Positions 24,457 to 36,030 of a stretch of DNA of 64,000 nucleotides are shown here, one piece after another. The position numbers and the translations under genes are program-made. The DNA comes from Benincasa hispida (Eukaryota > Streptophyta > Magnoliopsida > Cucurbitales > Cucurbitaceae), in the NCBI RefSeq assembly GCF_009727055.1, contig NC_052357.1:7372255-7436254 (forward strand), given 5' to 3'. How positions within the stretch are numbered: position 1 is the stretch's first letter; every line of letters begins with the position of its first letter. Below the pieces are notes generated by a model. It was not told where the DNA came from, made no database searches, and worked only from the letters and a program-made list of their open reading frames with translations.

Positions 24457-27440
24457 GAAACAGTCCATCTTTGGATTGAAGCAGACATCTAGATCTTGGA
24501 ATATAAGGTTTGACATTACAGTCAAATCTTATGGCTTTGATCAAAATGTTGATGAGCCTTGTGTTTACAAGAAAATTATAAAAGGAACTGTTACTTTTCT
24601 TTTGTTATACGTAGGTGACATCCTGCTCATTGGTAATGATGTAGGATTTTTTACTGACATTCAGAATTGGCTATCTGCACAATCCCAAATGAAAGATTTA
24701 CGAGAAGTGTAATATATTCTTGGAAATTGAATTATTTGAAATCACAAGAACAAAATGCTAACCTTGTCTCAAGTATTTTATATTGACAATATGCTTGTCA
24801 AATAATCGATGCCAAATTCTAAAAAGGTAACTTACCTTTTAGACATGGAATTACATTGTTTAAGGGATAGTTTCCTAAGACTCCTGAAAAGGTTGAGGAA
24901 ATGAAATGTATTCCCTATGCATCAACTGTGGGTAGCCTCATGTATGCCATGTAGTGCATAAGGCCTGACATTTGCTATGTAGTTAGGATTGCCAGTAGGT
25001 ATCAATCTAATACAATAATTGATCACTGGACGACGATTAAAATAATCTTAAGTATCTTAGGAGAACAAGGGACTATATGCTTGTGTATGATGCTAAGGAT
25101 TTGATCCTTATAGGATACAGTGACTCTGATTTTCAAACTGATAAGGATTCTAGGAAATTCATATTAAAATCAATGTTCACTCTTAATGAATGAGCTATAG
25201 TTTGATGAAGCATCAAACAGGGATGCAATGTTGACTCCACCATGGACGTAGAGTATGAGCTGTTGGGTTTTATGTCCTAGACCTTGTGGTTTGTAAACAA
25301 TAAACTTATTCTATTAATCAATATAGATGTTATTGAAGTTTTATTCAATAAAGTTGTTACTGAATGTATGAATTGCTCATTTTGTTTTAGAAATAACCTA
25401 AATCCAATAAACTAAGATTCATGGCTATTACATGAGTACTTGGACTTTATGTGGAGACATAAGAGTGGATTAAGTTCGAGTAGATAGCCAAAATGGTCTA
25501 TAGTATACGGATAAGGTTGGGTACCTTATTCTGGGGACACTTTCGGATGCAACCCACTTTGTAGATGTTACAATTGTTATAAAGTACTACAAATGATGTG
25601 ATCCTGATTCATTCATGTGAAGATATGTGAGTAGAGGCATCATATACAAAGAGTTTGTATAAGATCGAAGCAAGAAATAAGTCACTCTTACTTTACAACG
25701 TTGTTTACTGTTTAAGACTGACTATTTCAAAGAAATGACCTAGGTAACTTGATCTTAATCCTAAGTTAACTATAAACTCAAGTTTATTCGAGATTATCCA
25801 TAGATTTGCATGGGTGAGGGTTAGCTCAACAACGCTGGTTCAATAAGCCTCCCATTTTAAGGGTAAGACTGGAGATAGCTAGAGACATAGGATGCAAGAT
25901 GGAATTCACTTCTACCCGTTTTAGGGATAATAGAGAGGTTGTTTCCTTAAGTGCTGACTTCGGGTCTTGAACAAGGGGTTTCACCCTCTCATTGGTGTGA
26001 GATAGATTCGGTTTGGTGATTGAATTACGAACCAATTATTCATTAAAGAATCATTGGGACTTAAGGAACAAGATGTAATCTCGGGGGATAAAACAACTTT
26101 TGACCCAGTCATTATTACGAACCTGTAAATGGTTGACTTACTAATTATGGTTATATCGAATGGACAGAAATATATATACAGTGAGGGGAGTGCAACTACT
26201 AGGCTTTAGTGGAGTGACTCAGTAGTTAATGAATGTTAGTTAATTAGGTTAAAGAGTTTAGCCAATTAATCTTATGTGAAACGTTAAATTCGAATTAAGG
26301 GAATCAATAATTATATACGATATAAACACGTTTAATTATCGAATTAAACAGAATTGGAGAATTAGATTATATTTAAATTTGATTTAAATATTAATTACAT
26401 GAATAAGGATTCATGTTTGTGGAATTGGTGTTTAATTAATTTAATATTTCATATTAAATTAATATAAGTAATTAAATTATTTAATCAATTATTAAGGGTT
26501 AATTTTATTTGAAATGAATTAATTTTGTATAAGATTAATCAAATTTTATATTAATTATTGAATTAATATATAAAATTATAATTTCATATTAATTTTGAAA
26601 TTTTGATTTCAAAATTTAAAGTTGAATTTTGAATTCAATTTAACATTATGAAATTTCATTAAATGGGTTTTTTCCACAATTGACACTAATTTCCCACTAA
26701 TATATCTTAAGTCTTGGTGTCCATCTCTCATGAGTTTGAGTTGCATACTGTAGATGAACAAAAAGGATTTTATTTTGCAGGATGAGGTATTCATGCAAAA
26801 ATGAAAATTGAGAGGAAAATTAGTTTTTCTCTCTTAACACCAAAATACTCCAAGGTTGGATTTCTCTTAATTTTCACCCTCAGTTTGGAACCCACAATCC
26901 AATCTAAGGTCCTAGAGAATATTAGGGAAGCTCAAATGGTGGTCTACAACAATTTGGGGTGAAGATTCAAGCAGAATTTGAAGATTTAAAGTATTCTTCA
27001 AAGGTATTTTCAAAACCCTATTTTCAGTTTATGAATATGCTTGCTTAGTTGCTAAAATTGATTGAATTAGAGTGCTTAATAATTCTGTTTGCTTTCGCTA
27101 GTTGCATGCCAAATCCAATAGTAGTTACTTGTGAAGCTGCTAAAAAGGTTGTATGACTATAGAAGTTCTTGATTGATTTGAAAGTTGTTCCAAATATGTC
27201 CTTGCCTATCACCCTTTATTGTGATAATAGTGGTACTATGACAAATTTAAAAGAACCTTGTAGCCACAAGTGTGGCAGGCACATAGAAAGGAAGTATCTG
27301 ATACGAGAGATTTTATAACAAGGAGACGTGATTGTCACGAAGATAGCTTTAGAGCACAACATTGTTGATTCGAAGGCTCTCATGGCTAAAGTGTTCGAGG
27401 ATCATCTAGAGGGTCTGGGTCTATGGGACATGCATCGCCT
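24457..27440 (+). pseudogene. Copia RT and RNase H, split by a solo LTR
   Basis: RT reads KQSIFGLKQTSRSWNIRFDI and YGFDQNVDEPCVYKK, with the catalytic box at 24608-24619 as Y-V-G-D instead of Y-V-D-D, so one metal-binding Asp is lost. Broken frames continue through the connection region (SLMYAM.CIRPDICYVV at about 24940) and RNase H (GYSDSDFQTDKDSRKF at about 25115). After VEYE at 25258 the LTR 25261-27117 intervenes; RNase H resumes at 27118 (VVTCEAAKKVV, then LYCDNSGTMTNLKEP, then KVFEDHLEGLGLWDMH at about 27390). Stops and frameshifts throughout. Its 3' LTR is probably 27542-29223. Confidence 0.85.
25261..27117 (+). repeat. Solo copia LTR (family A) inside RNase H
   Basis: Starts TGTTGGGTTTTATGTCC; end best placed at 27117 by aligning with sister LTRs. 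The copia RNase H frame is interrupted and resumes on the other side. Flanks TGAGC and ATAGT can be explained as a decayed duplication of GTAGC, which would restore the expected codons, but this is inference. Confidence 0.75.
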
Positions 27441-27441
27441 T

Positions 27442-27541
27442 GTTTAGGGCAAGTGGGAGATGTAAAGGGTATAATGTATGCCCTAGTTGATTATATTTTA
27501 CATGTTTTGTACATCCCACTAGTTTTAGGATAAGTGAAAAT
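27442..27541 (+). other. Copia 3' untranslated region with two polypurine tracts
   Basis: CAAGTGGGAGA at about 27450 follows the end of RNase H, and a weaker AAGTGAAAAT lies directly before the LTR. The minus-strand copy at 59695-59860 shows the same pair (AAGTGGGAG next to the LTR and again about 150 bp inside), so the doubled tract is a family trait. Confidence 0.55.
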
Positions 27542-29223
27542 TGTTGGGATTTATGTCCTAAACCCGTAGTTTATAAATTTATAAACAGATTTTTTGTATA
27601 TATAAAATGTTATTTATCTTTAATAAATAATCGTTATTTATTTAATCGTATAATTCAAATTCAATAAATTAAGATCCGAGGTTATTTTCATGTAACTTGA
27701 ACAGTGTATGGCTGACATACAAGTAAATCATGTTCAAGTAATAACCTAAAAGATCTATAGTATATAGATAAAATTCGATTTCTTATCCCGGTAACACTAT
27801 ATGGCTCACTTTATAATTGTTACAAACAATTTGATTCAAATCATTCATGTAGAGACATGTGAGTGGAGGTATCCTATGTAATGAGATTGTATAAGACCGG
27901 ACCACGAAATATATAGTCTTTCATTATAACACTGTTAACTAAAGAGATTAATATTTCAAATGATTACCATGGAACTCAATTTAAATCTTAAGTAAGTTAT
28001 GAACTACTGCTCATGAGGATCATCCTTTGATTTGTATGGGTAAGTTGGCCCTAGTTGCCAACTCGATAGGCCTACCATCTTGAGGATAATACTAAGTGAG
28101 GAGCTAGGAACATAACATCACAAGATAGAATTCACTCCTTCCCTCCTTTAGGGTAAGTAGATAGATTGTTCATTTAAGTGTTGACTCTGAGACTTAAAAA
28201 ATAAGACCCCACCCTTTCACTACCCTGAGAGGGATTTTGTTATAATTGGACCATAAATAGATTGTTCATTAGAGGATCAATGGTACTTAAGGAGCAAGAA
28301 GTAACTATAAGAGTAAAACGATAATTTGACCTAATTGTAGTTACGAACAACCTGTGAAGGATTGACTTACAGGAAATAATTAAGAAAGTGATCAAATTAT
28401 TATTTAAGGCAATATTGTATATGTTGCAATTTAATATAATGTATATGGATATATATTAATATATAGTTTATTTAAATTAGATTTAAAATTAAAACTATAT
28501 AATGAAGAGAATAATATTTGAGGTTCAAATTTAAATAATATGAATTGGTTCATATTAAACCTACATAGTTAATTTAATGTGAATAAGATTCATATTAAAA
28601 CTATAGGTTATGAGAGATAATGATATTTGAATATGACTTAAATATTAAACTAATTAAATATTTGATTTAATTAAAAATTAAATAAATGTTAATTTGATTA
28701 ATTAATTAATTAATTAAAATCAAGTTAGATTTAATTTAAATTGTAAATTAAATAAATTAATCAGCCAATTCCCCTGCATTGCAAGAGAGTGGTTACTCGA
28801 GTGAGGGGATTTAACTCTCCTCACGTTTTATTCTGAACCCCAGAAGACTAAAAGATACTGAATATAGAATAGTTATCTCTCACTCTCATATAAAAAAAAT
28901 AAATAAAATAAAAAAGAGTACTCTGGTTTTGCCTTCCCTTTCTCGAAGAACACTATAGCTTCCACAAGCTTCCTTATTCCAAAGAGAACAGCAGAGAAGA
29001 TCGATGGTCGTGTCTTGCTTGTGATTTGATTTTGCAATAGTTCTAGAAGATTGTGTAAAGGTCTTTGAGAATTTGTTCTACAAAGGTTGTACTTCATCTT
29101 CCCTAATTAATAATTGTACAAAGCATGTTTAGCCTAATTCTTTATGTTCATGTTGTGTAATTTTTCTGTAACAAAATTGGGCAAAGCGATAAATCGCTTC
29201 CGCATTAGGATTCAATCCCTTCA
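27542..29223 (+). repeat. Copia LTR (family A), probable 3' LTR
   Basis: Starts TGTTGGGATTTATGTCC after a polypurine-like tract, ends ATCCCTTCA; 1682 bp. LINE sequence follows immediately, with next five bases GGCTA. The left flank AAAAT does not match, as expected for a 3' LTR rather than a solo. The ORF at 28873-29097 (minus) lies within it and has no support. Confidence 0.75.
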
Positions 29224-30415
29224 GGCTACTGACGAGATCTTTTGGCACTTTGATTAAAAAAAAAAAAGGACAATTCTCTATTAAAAGTGCTTATCACTTG
29301 AAAATTAGGCTAAGTGGGAGATCCCAACCATATTCTAGTTATAGTCATCTAAGACTTGGAAAGCCCTGTGGGAGTTAAGGTCAAATCAAAAGTGAAATTT
29401 GTTACTGGAAAATTTTTAACGACCTTATCCTTTCCTTTCGTAACTTATTTCTAAATGAATTATATTACGCTCCCTTTGCTTATTTGCAGGAGCCACGAGG
29501 AGTCAACTTGTCATTCATTGTGGGAGTGTAAAGTTCTCTCGGAAGATTTGTGGCTTTTCATGTCATCTTATGTTGGCTTGCTTGATGTTGGTAGGGGTTG
29601 GATGACTTTGCTTGACTATTGGGACTTGGGAGATCTTCTTGTGCTAGGGAGGAGTTGGATTATGTGTTGATTATCCCTTGGTGCTTATAGAATTACCGTA
29701 ACATGCTCTCCATCAACAAGGGTGATCTGGATGTTGATACTATCAGAATTTCGATCGAAAAAAACTTGGCTAAGTCAACTGGGTCTCAAGATGTGTTTAG
29801 GTGGCTTCTTATCCAACACTCTTATTCTCTTCCTTCACCTTTTGATCGTGCTGTTATTTGTTGGGATCCCCCATCGACTGTCGAAAACTCAATGTTGACG
29901 CAGCTTGGTCCTAAAAGGAAGGAAGAGAGAGGCTCAGTAGGATCGTTCGTGATCATGTCGGTTTGACCCTGTTATGTGGTTGAAAATTCACTCAAAGAAA
30001 ATGGGGTGCTGATCTTTTGGAAGCTAAGGCCATGGTGGATAATTTGAATGCTATTTATCATGAATGGAACAGATCTAATCTAACGCTTGGTGTCATGTCC
30101 AATGCGCTTAAGGTCATTAACCTCATTAAAGAGGTGGAGTCTTCTTTATTTGACATCTGTAACTTTATTGAGGGCATTTCTTCTGGGGGCAATTATGTTA
30201 ATGCCCCAAGTTTTTGTCATATCCCTCGTGAGGGGAACAAAGCCGTCTATGCCTTGGCCATTTTGGCTGATCTTTAGAGATATTGTTCATCTAGAAAGAT
30301 TTTTTTTTTTAGATTGTATTTTGCCCATCATTTGAGATGAGAAGGTGAGATTGTAAATTTGGTTGTATACATGTTTTACCTTAAAAAAAAAAAAAGAAGA
30401 AGAAAAAGAAAAAGA
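29224..30415 (+). pseudogene. LINE 3' end: RT tail and RNase H domain, A-rich tail
   Basis: Reading frames give KKGQFSIKSAYHLKIRLS (about 29265), the thumb/zf-RVT region of plant L1-like RT, then CHSLWECKVLSEDLW (about 29505; cf. the zf-RVT Cys/His pattern), WDPPS and KAMVDNLNAIYHEWNRSNLT, and CHIPREGNKAVYALA (about 30210), the end of the RVT_3 RNase H domain. Frames shift several times. A tail of A and GA runs follows at 30383-30415, the expected 3' end of a LINE. The 5' part has been removed by the copia insertion or deletion. Confidence 0.8.
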
Positions 30416-30435
30416 GTGCCCCATTAATAGGTAGT

Positions 30436-30826
30436 TATTATAAATATGTTAAATTAGGTGTAATGTAGATGTTCATTATTAATGTCCATTAGCCAATTAC
30501 CCCATGTGTTGTTCATGAGTCTTAAGCTTACACACTATTAGTGTCTATGTAATCTACCTCCAACATGCCAAATTATCTATAAATAGTGACATTTGGTGGG
30601 TTTTGAAAGACACACACATATTGGTGATCAATCCAAAAAAGATGGAGAAAATGGAGAAATCCATTCTTTGTTATTTTATTTACTTTTTGTTAATTATTTA
30701 TTTTATATCTTTATATATTATATTATATTTTAATACTTATTTATTTACTATATATTATTATTATATTATAATTTTTTTTCCATATCCATATTTTCATTGT
30801 GCTCCATTGTGCTCTTTAAATTCACA
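30436..30826 (+). repeat. 5' LTR of third copia element
   Basis: Begins TATTATAAATATGTTAAATT; the same start is at 37060 (3' LTR). About 390 bp, ending before GCACGTTATTAGCACGAG, which resembles the primer region of this copia lineage. Flank GTAGT on the left; no matching right flank found because the 3' LTR is truncated. Confidence 0.65.
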
Positions 30827-31012
30827 GCACGTTATTAGCACGAGCTCCTATAATTTTCATCGCTAAAGGTAGGTCCTAAAGGTATGTAAGTTTTTCTCTC
30901 TTCGTTATAATTAATAAATTAAATGTTATTTTACATATTTAATACATATTAAATCTCTAATATAAATATAATATTTTGTAATAGTGTTACTATGAAAATA
31001 TTATAAAATTAG

Positions 31013-31790
31013 AATTTGTAGCATTTGATATTAATGGTAATAATTATTTGTCATTAGTGCTTGATGCCAAAATACACTTGGATGCCATAAAAATGTGATC
31101 ATCAGAGAACAAATTTTCTTCCTAAAGCTCGTCATAAATGGATGCACTTGAGGCTCCAATATGTTAGAGAAAACATTTTTCTACATTTCAGATATGCTTC
31201 TGCAATAGCAATATCAAAAGAAATATTTTAAACGGTATTCTGAACTAATTTCATGTCTCTTCGTGGTCAAACAAAATAACGAATTACTAGTGAAAAATCA
31301 TAAATCTCGACCAACTGGGATGATACCATTCCCTGAAATGAATCCTATGAATTTTAATATTAATTGTCGTCGAGGTCATGGTCGTGGTCGAGGTCATGAC
31401 CGTGGAAAAGGAAGAAATAATTATTATTTTCGTGGTGGTCATTCTAATCATTCAAATTTCAAAAGAACCACACAAAATGATGATTACAAAGGAAAAGCTC
31501 CACAAGATAAGAGTTCAAAAGATGTTGAAAATAAATACTTCCGATGCAGAATGATTGGACATTGGTCATGCACCTGTCATACGTAAAAACACTTAGTTGA
31601 TCTCTATCAAGCATCCCTAAAGGAAAAAGAGAAAAATATGGAAGCAAATTTTGCATACCAGGATAATGACATATTTGACCCATCTCATATGACAATTTTC
31701 GATGTGGCAGACTTCTTTGAATCTTCTGAAGAGAAAATCGGCACAATTGATGGAACATCAAGTGTTTCCTTTGACTTTGAAAATATCTAG
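31013..31790 (+). pseudogene. Copia gag (third element)
   Basis: EFVAFDINGNNYLS opens a UBN2-type gag at 31013, stopped at about 31097. After a deleted middle, QQYREK-like text leads to the open frame 31263-31586 (VVKQNNELLVKNHKSRPTGM, then a glycine/arginine/histidine-rich stretch). The zinc knuckle at about 31540 has lost its first Cys and reads YFRCRMIGHWSCTC. HLVDLYQASLKEKEKNMEAN continues to 31680 and DVADFFESSEEKIGTIDGTS to about 31770. Confidence 0.8.
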
Positions 31791-31880
31791 ACTTAATGTT
31801 TTTTTTTTATTCATCTTCATGTTTTTTTTCCTCTTAGTAGATGTTAACCTTTATATATTCCAAATGTTGTTTTTTCTTAT

Positions 31881-32241
31881 TATAATTATTTTCTTTGAAT
31901 GAAGAAACCTGGATCATTTTCACATTTTGGGTGATTAAAAAATGAGTAAAGAAGATCTATGTCTAACAGACAGTGCAACTACATATACAATACTTACAAG
32001 TAGAAAATATATTTCCAAATCGACAATACTAGAAGCAAAAGTTACACTGTCTGCCAGACATAGATTTTTTTTATTTATTATAATTATTTTCTTTTAATGA
32101 AGAAATTTAGATCATTTTCACATGTTGGGTGATTAAAAAATGAGTAAAGAAGATCTATGTCTGGCAGACAGTAAAACTACACATACAATACTTACAAGTA
32201 GAAAATATATTTCCAAACTGACAATACTGGAAGCAAAAGCC
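31881..32241 (+). repeat. 163-bp tandem duplication with an inverted 20-mer between
   Basis: 31881-32043 and 32079-32241 are near-identical (offset 198), covering the protease start. In the spacer, 32046-32065 (core CTGTCTGCCAGACATAG) is an exact reverse complement of 32153-32172 in the second copy. Confidence 0.85.
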
Positions 32242-32508
32242 ACTACGATATCAGGTTCTGCAAACCTGTTTAAAGACTTTGGAAAAACAAATATTATTTT
32301 TCCTAGAGGAACAAAATTTGCAATTGACAATGCATTGTTCTTTAGTCAATCAAAGATAAATCTACTTAGTTTTAAAGATATATATTGTAGAGGTTATTAT
32401 AATGAGATTGATAGAAAGAATAAAATATGGAGTATCTTTATATCATATCTACTGTCTCATATGAAAAACGTATACTGAAAGAGTTGTCTGCTTTATCTTC
32501 TGGATTAT
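31942..32508 (+). pseudogene. Copia protease (third element)
   Basis: The second duplicate copy encodes EDLCLADSKTTHTILTSRKY from 32140. The active-site motif expected as ADS-A/G-T-T-H reads ADSKTTH. It continues ISGSANLFKDFGKTNIIFPR and INLLSFKDIYCRGYYNEIDR to a stop at 32476. LSALSSGL then runs into the solo LTR at 32509. The first duplicate copy ends after about 35 codons. Confidence 0.75.
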
Positions 32509-34043
32509 TGACAGGCCCGAAACTTATGTCGTTAATAAGCTTCAAACTTGATCAAAATAAAATTTGTATATATTGAACTACTCCTATTACTACTAATTCG
32601 TAGCAACAATGGTAAGTGCAGGGTTGAACCACAGAGAAGCGTTGAATTGATTTCATTTAAATTAAAATTGACTTTGGAAAACAGTAAAAAGGGGATTTTG
32701 GTTTTTAGTTGTAATTTGAATAAAATGCAAGAGAGATAAATTGCTAGGGACAAATGAAATGGTAATTGGTTCATCTAGTTCTCAGATCAAGTAGCAATTC
32801 AATGTAAATTAAATCATTGTTTTCCACCAAAGGATCATGTCTTTGAATTATGCATGCATAGTTATCCAATTGATGCGAATTAACTAATCTCTACAAAGGT
32901 CGACAATCAATTAATTCGAAAACAATCAAGCGTCCTAATTCATAATTAAGGTTGGAAAGATTGTCCCCTAATTAACCTACATGCTCCTAGATACAATTGG
33001 GTCCTTAGCAAATAACTAGAAACACATGCATTAAGATTTAGGATTAAACCATGTTGATTAGGCGGCAGAAAAAACCTTTTTCAAATAATCAATTTATTCT
33101 TAAATTTAGATTAAACATGCGATGCAAATATTCAAGGTCAACCTATATACCTAAGCATGCTCATCTAATCGATGCTACAAGGGTAAACTCAAAACATGGA
33201 CGATTATAAGGATACGTGCGAGCTTGAATTTAACTAGCGGAGATATGCAATCATGATAGGAGCGTCAATCCAACATACAAAAGCAAAATGAAATCAAGCA
33301 AGATTCAAAGAAAACACAATTATAAATTAAAACACAAAGCTGGACAAAAAACTCATTGAATTATACAAATTGTTCGATTCAAGAACTAAATAAAGACTTA
33401 CCTTATCGATTTATAGACAAACTAACGAGATACGTTCAAATACATGTTCATAATCCAAAATAAAACAAGAAACTATCCTAATGGTACTGAAAACATATAG
33501 GAAAAGGAAGAAGTTTTGGCCTCTCCTCGGCCTCTATTGAGATTCAATAAATTTTCAGCATAAATTGACCTAAAATTGAAGGAGATTATTTATAGAAAAT
33601 GGGACAGCGTCACAACGCTAGAACTAGTATTGCAACGGTTGAGGCAACTGATCAAGAGCGTCAGACAAAGAAGTCCAGCACTGCCCTGATGCTCACTTGC
33701 GCGTGTGCGAGGCTCTCCATTCGTCAAAGCTCGTAGCATTGCAACGTTGATGGGTAGCATTGCAACGCTACCCATTCTGTCTTACAGCGTTGGGCGAGCA
33801 TCAGAAAAAGCCAACCTACGAGCGTTGTGATGCAGAAGTAGGGACATTTTGGTCTTTTTGACTCTTTTGAAGTTCGGGTGCTCAAATCACCTCCAAATTG
33901 CTTTAAATTAACCCCAATTAGCTCCAAATTGTCAATTCTACCTCTTGGTTGCTTAGTACCTACAAAATAGGGGAATAAACATGTAAAATCCGATAACGAG
34001 CCCGAATTAAACAAGGAATAATAACTCTTTTTGAAAGCTATCA
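32509..34043 (-). repeat. Solo LTR, gypsy-like (TGATAGCTTTC type)
   Basis: Left edge TGACAGGCCCG, right edge GAAAGCTATCA; perfect 5-bp duplication ATTAT (32504-32508 and 34044-34048) within the copia protease. 1535 bp. The segment at 33595-33830 contains repeated GCATTGCAACG(T/C)T words and a 26-base palindrome at 33750-33775 (arms ATGGGTAGC and GCTACCCAT). Minus ORFs such as 33724-34044 lie in it; I see no domain in them. Confidence 0.88.
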
Positions 34044-34895
34044 ATTATATTATACTCATATACGAATAATTGGAACATGTGCAACAATGAACTTGAAGTT
34101 CATGAATCCATACATATTTACAATTTAGCATGAGTTATTGAGGCATCCAGGATCTATAATGATGAGAATAATTATTCAAATGGACATCCATTCAAGAGTC
34201 AAAAAAATTCTTTAATCTAATGAATTGTCACATGATGCTTGCTCTCAAGGAAAATTGATAATTAGACCATCACCAGCTAAAATGGGGATTGAATCACCTT
34301 TATTTTTAAAATGAATTCATGGTGATATATGTAAACCTATTAATCGGCCAAGTGGACCATTTAGATATTTTATGGTATTAATAGACACATCTAGCAGATG
34401 GTCACACGTCTGCTTATTATCAAGTCGAAATCTTGCATTTGCAAGATTACTTGCTCAAATAATTAAGATAAGAACACAATTTCCTAATTATATAATTAAG
34501 ATCATTCGTTTTGATAATACTGGTAAGTTTATATCTCAAACTTTTGATAATTATTATATGTCAATTGGGATAAGTGTTGAACATCCTGTAGATCATGTCC
34601 ATACACAAAATAGTTTAGTAGAATCATTCATAAAACGTTCGCAGTTAATTGCTAGACTATGGCTTATGAGAGCTAAGCTTCCTACATCTGTATGGGGACA
34701 TGTTATTTTGCATGCAACGTCACTTGTACGCATTAGGTTTGTATCTTATCATAAGTACTCGCTGTTAAAATTAGCTTATGATCATGAGCCAAATATTTTT
34801 CATCTGAGAATTTTTGGATGTGCAGTATATGTTCCGATTGCTCCACCACAACGCACTAAGATGGATCCTTAAAGGAAGCTAGAAATATATCTTGA
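34044..34895 (+). pseudogene. Copia integrase (third element)
   Basis: HELLRHPGSIMMRIII (about 34130) is the GAG-pre-integrase segment. The core carries ACSQGKLIIRPSPAKMGIE (34230-34290), GDICKPINRPSGPFRYFMVL with the first Asp, IIRFDNTGKFIS (second Asp; the usual N-G/A-G-E-F has E changed to K), and VHTQNSLVESFIKR with the final Glu. The frame 34372-34872 is open for 166 residues. It stops at 34870 and the sense-strand reading ends near 34895, where the following block is inverted. Confidence 0.85.
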
Positions 34896-36030
34896 ATCAT
34901 TCTTTCAATAAATATCCACCAAGGTGTTTGTACCGCATTCGTCCTGTTTGTTGAATTCATATAGTGATCTCTGTAACTTTATTGAATACAATTCTCGGAA
35001 ATTTGATTTATATGTTTCAGGTACCTTAAATCTTATGAGATTCTCATATAAATATCATTATTAAGAGGTCCATATAAATATGTTGTGGCTACATCTATAA
35101 GATGCATGTCCAGATTTTCATACACAATCAAACCAATTAAATAACTTAGTGTAATTGCATCCACCACCGGAGAATATCTCTCCTCATAATCAATACCAGG
35201 TCTTTGTGAAAAACCTTGTGCAACTAGTCTTGCTTTATATATTATGACCTCATTATTTTTATTTCTTTTCCTCACAAATACCCATTTTTATTTCTTTTCC
35301 TCACAAATACCCATTTGTGCAACGAGTTTAATTTTGCCTCGATTTCTTCTTTCCATCGAAGCCAATCTTTTCTATATCGACATTCTTCAAGTTCAAAATC
35401 CTCAGTTTTAGATATAATATCAAGAGCAACTTTATACGCAAAAATGTCGTTAATAACTATATTAGTTTGGTTCCATCTTTTTCTTATCATGATATAATTT
35501 ATTAAAATCTCATTATTATCTTTAGGTATTTCATCTTCCTCACCAGTCATATCAAGGACTTCTTCATGGGTATTTATATCCCCAACCAAGTCTTCTTAAG
35601 TATTTATTATTTTTCTTTCTTGAGGATGTTTTATCTTTGGAACCCACTGGTTACCACGCTTTTGGTGTGTTCCAAACTCATTAGTGTCAAGTTGTTATGT
35701 TGAGATATCAATCTTTGATGGAACACTTACATCTGGTATATGTGATTTAGTTACTTTCTTTGCATCTATAAATGCATTTGGTAACTGATTTGTTATATTT
35801 TGCAAATGAATTATCTTTTAAACTTCAAGTTCACATTACTTGTACGAGGATCTAAATGAGACAATAACGATGCATTTCATGTAATTTCTTTTTCCAGCTT
35901 TTTAATTCCTCCCCTAATGTTGGAAAATTTGTCTCATTAAAATGACAATCAACAAATCGTGTAGTAAATACATCATCCGTTTGGGGCTTAAGATATTTAA
36001 TAATTGATGAAGAATCATATCAAAACTATC
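34896..36030 (-). pseudogene. Inverted pol block: integrase end to RT start
   Basis: This 1.1-kb block reads on the minus strand. It begins at its right end with YDSSSIIKYLKPQTDDVFTT (about 36015), proceeds through the linker (35272-35589, IRKRWNQTNIVINDIFAYKV) and RT palm start (NNEVIIYKARLVAQGFSQRP, PVVDAITLSYLIGL), and ends on the left with YSIKLQRSLYEFKQTGRMRY near 34930. The plus-strand reading left of it ends exactly where this block begins in protein order, and the plus-strand reading to its right resumes where it ends, so a single segment was turned round in place. Confidence 0.88.
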
